Shown here: positions 22,790 through 24,595 of the stretch, piece after piece
How the letters are laid out: every line of letters begins with the position of its first letter
Numbering within the stretch: position 1 is the stretch's first letter
Origin: Alphaproteobacteria bacterium
Lineage (GTDB): Bacteria; Pseudomonadota; Gammaproteobacteria; JAGOUN01
Assembly: GCA_021151585.1 (NCBI GenBank)
Contig: JAGKWX010000024.1
Coordinates: 1-24,595, forward strand
Direction of reading: 5' to 3'
Length of the DNA stretch: 24,595 nucleotides
Made by a program: the position numbers and the translations under genes
Notes under the pieces: generated by a model
What the model was told of the DNA's origin: nothing
What the model saw: the letters and a program-made list of their open reading frames with translations, nothing else
Database searches by the model: none

Positions 22790-24178
22790 ATGAATATTGA
22801 ACAAATTAAGACATTAATCTCCGAAGGAGAATCGGATAACTTAGAATTCAAAGCATCAACAGGCCAATTAAAACCTGCCTTTGAAACTCTGTGTGCGTTT
22901 TTAAACAAAAGTGGCGGAACCGTGCTGTTCGGTGTAAAAGATGATGGGCGCATCGTTGGTCAAGAGGTAACTGATCAAACGCATCTTGATATCGCCAACA
23001 TGATAACCAAAATAGAGCCTCCGATACAAGTTGATGTTAATGCTGTTCTTGTTGAAAAAAACAGATATGTTATTGCCTTATCTGTTACCCCTACTCCGTC
23101 TTCCATGCCATATGTATTTTCTGCAAAACCATTCTGGCGTTTAGGTACCTCTACCCGATTAATGCCACAACAACATTATCAAAATCTTTTGCTTGATAGG
23201 GCTAATGTCATGCATCCTTGGGACGCAGAGATAGCTGAGCATCTAAGCATAGAGAATCTTGATGAAAATCAAATTCTAATGGCATTAAATAAAAGTATTG
23301 CGAGTGGTCGCGTTAAAGCAACTCTTGCCACTAACGATGCAAAAAGTGCACTACAAACATTTGCGCTATTAAAAAACGGTAAATTAACTAACGCAGCGGG
23401 TATATTGTTTTGTAAAGATATTGAAAGCTATTTTCCACAAAGTATATTACGTTTGGCAAAATTTAAAGGTTCATCGAAAAGTGAGTTATTAGATAGCAGA
23501 ATAATTCACGGCAATATTTTTCATTTATTAGATGAGGCAGAAAATTTTTTGATGCGTCATATGTCGATTGCAAGTGAATTTATCCCAGGTAAATTAGCGA
23601 GAAAAGACCATCCCGAATATTCAACACGCGCGGTAAGAGAGGCCATGGTAAATGCTTTATCTCACAGAAATTATCGTGATGATAGCGGCTCTATTAGTTT
23701 TATGCTCTACACAGATAGGCTAGAAATTACGAATTACGGCACCTTGCCTCGTGGCATTACATTGAGTGATTTAAAACAAACACATGAATCTTTTCCAAGA
23801 AATGCCAACATAGCTAAAGTTTTATATAAGACTGGTATTATTGAATCTATTGGCACGGGAACTCAAGAAATACTGTCAGAATGCGCTGCCATTGGTGCGC
23901 CGGAACCTGAATATCTTGAGCGTGGCTCAACATTTGTTGTTATATTCTATAAAAATCAACGAAAACGTAAAGAGCATCACGAGATCACTCCACGCCAGCA
24001 ACAAATTTTAGCTATTCTGGCTAAAACGGAGATATGCTCGATTAATCACATATTGCAAACTTTAGATAATCCCCCCACTGATCGCACACTGAGAAGTGAT
24101 CTTGCTCAATTAGAAAAGTTAGGTCACATTGCACGGGCGGGGCAGGGGCGCGCCACAATGTGGCATCTTGTGAAATAG
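22790..24178 (+). CDS. AlbA_2 / HATPase_c_4 / winged-helix putative transcriptional regulator
   Basis: This 462-residue protein has the architecture often annotated as 'ATP-binding protein' or 'transcriptional regulator, RecG-like'. The N-terminal AlbA_2 domain (5-125) has EGESDNLEFKAS (12-23) and FLNKSGGTVLFGVKDDG (37-53). The HATPase_c_4 part (about 275-370) has REAMVNALSHRNYRD with the Asn of the Bergerat ATP fold, then LEITNYGTLPRGI and GTGTQEI. The last 60 residues (PRQQQILAIL...DRTLRSDLAQLEKLGHIARAGQGR) form a winged helix. Such proteins are common in islands and likely bind DNA; their targets are mostly unknown. It lies 151 bases after the gene before it and so probably has its own promoter. 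Three palindromic decamers start 2 bases after its stop codon. Confidence 0.85.
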   Translation: MNIEQIKTLISEGESDNLEFKASTGQLKPAFETLCAFLNKSGGTVLFGVKDDGRIVGQEVTDQTHLDIANMITKIEPPIQVDVNAVLVEKNRYVIALSVTPTPSSMPYVFSAKPFWRLGTSTRLMPQQHYQNLLLDRANVMHPWDAEIAEHLSIENLDENQILMALNKSIASGRVKATLATNDAKSALQTFALLKNGKLTNAAGILFCKDIESYFPQSILRLAKFKGSSKSELLDSRIIHGNIFHLLDEAENFLMRHMSIASEFIPGKLARKDHPEYSTRAVREAMVNALSHRNYRDDSGSISFMLYTDRLEITNYGTLPRGITLSDLKQTHESFPRNANIAKVLYKTGIIESIGTGTQEILSECAAIGAPEPEYLERGSTFVVIFYKNQRKRKEHHEITPRQQQILAILAKTEICSINHILQTLDNPPTDRTLRSDLAQLEKLGHIARAGQGRATMWHLVK

Positions 24179-24179
24179 T

Positions 24180-24209
24180 TTTCCGGAAATTTCCGGAAAT
24201 TTCCGGAAA
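24180..24209. repeat. Three tandem copies of the palindromic decamer TTTCCGGAAA
   Basis: The 10-base palindrome TTTCCGGAAA occurs three times with no spacer, directly behind the stop codon of the regulator gene. Each unit is its own reverse complement, so the array gives six equal half-sites in phase with one helical turn. This is what an operator for a small dimeric repressor or an iteron-like site looks like. It could also fold into alternative hairpins in RNA, but the stems are short and no T-run follows, so a terminator is less likely. Confidence 0.85.
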
Positions 24210-24249
24210 GAAAAACCAGTATTGACTGGTATATAACTTGCCCAATTTG

Positions 24250-24324
24250 AGTACAAAAAGTAATGCGCTCAATAGCACCTTGTAAACGCTCTAACATCGA
24301 ATTGGTCACGATTGCATCTATCAT
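24250..24324 (-). pseudogene. Remnant of the N-terminus of a RecD2-like helicase
   Basis: On the minus strand from 24324 the frame reads MIDAIVTNSMLERLQGAIERITF (ATG at 24297 for MLERL). LQGAIERITF is the typical opening of RecD2/TraA-type superfamily 1B helicases, where it is followed by NEENGYTV or similar. Here the match ends at once and the frame runs on through the tandem decamers as unrelated residues. I read it as about 14-23 codons left from a deletion. The match is short, so the call is tentative. Confidence 0.35.
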
Positions 24325-24334
24325 CCTAAGTAAA

Positions 24335-24466
24335 TCAATTTTTAGTGAATTTTAAATTCTCGTTCTCTTGCAGAAAGTTTTCTACGTTCTTACTGAGCGG
24401 CACCAATACTTGCTTATTTCTGCCATGCTCACCTCGCAATAATTGTATTTTGGTTTTGGGTAAATA
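24335..24466 (-). pseudogene. C-terminal remnant of an unidentified gene next to the IS end
   Basis: The minus-strand frame ending with TGA at 24337-24335 is open for 43 codons and includes IQLLRGEHGRNKQVLVPLSK and a Lys/Asn-rich end. It begins just inside the proposed insertion-sequence boundary at 24472 and has no start codon of its own, as expected for a gene cut by the insertion or an associated deletion. I cannot name the family. A second reading, a 14-codon peptide from an ATG behind GAGGTGAGC, is possible but too short to support. Confidence 0.3.
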
Positions 24467-24471
24467 TCAAA

Positions 24472-24595
24472 TGTCAACTAACTTTGCTGGTGACGACAAC
24501 TAGCTTTGCCGACTTAAGTTGCTAAATTTTCCTTCTTATTTTTTCCTTTCATACGATAACTTTCCCCTGTGATATTAATGACGGTTGCGTGATGA
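24472..24595 (-). mobile_element. End of an IS21-family insertion sequence (rest outside window)
   Basis: The segment starts with TGTCAACTAACTTTGC and contains the end of an istB-type gene. Two related subterminal repeats are visible, TGTCAACTAACTTTGC (24472-24487) and CGACAACTAGCTTTGC (24494-24509), sharing AACTARCTTTGC at a 22-base period. Repeated transposase-binding sites at the ends and a terminal TG are typical of IS21-like elements. The outer boundary at 24472 is inferred; the other end and the target duplication are outside the window. Confidence 0.6.
24514..24595 (-). CDS. istB: IstB-like helper ATPase of an IS21-family element, C-terminus only
   Basis: Reading leftward from the window edge the frame is HHATVINITGESYRMKGKNKKENLAT and a TAA stop at 24516-24514. 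HHxxVINIxGESYRxK is the well-conserved C-terminal end of IstB proteins, the AAA+ ATPases that assist the IstA transposase in target choice. Only 27 codons are inside the window. The gene ends within the IS terminal repeat region, as usual for istB. Confidence 0.65.
   Translation of the reverse strand, partial: HHATVINITGESYRMKGKNKKENLAT

Larger units (their letters stand above)
24210..24471. other. Gene-poor junction between the regulator gene and the insertion sequence
   Basis: No intact gene is supported here on either strand. The stretch holds two short minus-strand remnants (listed separately), and longer reading frames that overlap the regulator gene from the minus strand are shadows. 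The layout suggests deletion and insertion events around the IS21-type element. Confidence 0.6.

Noticed and set aside
22765..22953. Minus-strand frame opposite the start of the winged-helix regulator
   Set aside because: Shadow of a well-supported AlbA_2 domain on the plus strand.
24180..24209. Palindromic decamers as a CRISPR-like or rho-independent terminator structure
   Set aside because: There are no spacers between the units, and no T-run follows a stable GC stem, so neither reading fits.
24042..24278. Minus-strand frame of 78 codons across the end of the regulator gene
   Set aside because: It overlaps the winged-helix coding end antisense and shows no family motif.

Overview
The window is AT-rich bacterial DNA without introns. 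Its left three quarters (1-19309, minus strand) read as one long operon for non-ribosomal peptide biosynthesis. The right quarter holds accessory, plasmid- or island-type genes and ends in an insertion sequence. KfrA-type, IS21-type and Schlafen-like (AlbA_2) genes next to an NRPS suggest a plasmid or genomic island of an AT-rich proteobacterium, perhaps a host-associated gammaproteobacterium. The taxonomic guess is weak because no rRNA, tRNA or core gene is present.

Biosynthetic operon, in order of transcription from right to left: a 902-residue membrane-anchored protein with a split von Willebrand factor D (VWD) domain carrying an inserted DUF4114-like domain (19309-16601); three tandem paralogous 2-oxoglutarate/Fe(II) oxygenase-like proteins with membrane-embedded C-terminal tails (16563-15334, 15327-14032, 14009-12732); and an NRPS that starts at 12690 and runs off the left edge after 4230 codons. 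Gaps are only 6-41 bases. The NRPS reads: sulfotransferase-like domain, C-terminal lobe of a condensation domain, A1-T1, C2-A2-T2, C3-A3-T3-E3, C4-A4 (cut by the edge). The A2 pocket matches the glutamine code. Module 3 has a T domain of GGDS type and an intact epimerization domain, and the next C domain looks like the type that accepts a D-residue donor. The partial prediction is X1 - Gln - D-X3 - X4..., with possible hydroxylation by the oxygenases and possible sulfation or other sulfotransferase-type chemistry. No thioesterase, exporter or phosphopantetheinyl transferase lies in the window.

The 237-base region 19310-19546 is a divergent promoter region shared with a kfrA-like gene on the plus strand. 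That gene has its eighth codon replaced by an in-frame TAG.

Right part: two closely linked plus-strand genes follow, an AlbA_2 (Schlafen-like) protein and a 257-residue protein with a HEPN-like RxxxxH motif; together they look like a possible toxin or defence pair. Next comes a separate AlbA_2 / HATPase / winged-helix regulator-like protein. Directly after its stop codon are three tandem perfect copies of a palindromic decamer. The last 300 bases are gene debris (a short RecD2-like N-terminus and the tail of an unknown gene) followed by the end of an IS21-family element with the C-terminus of its IstB helper ATPase.
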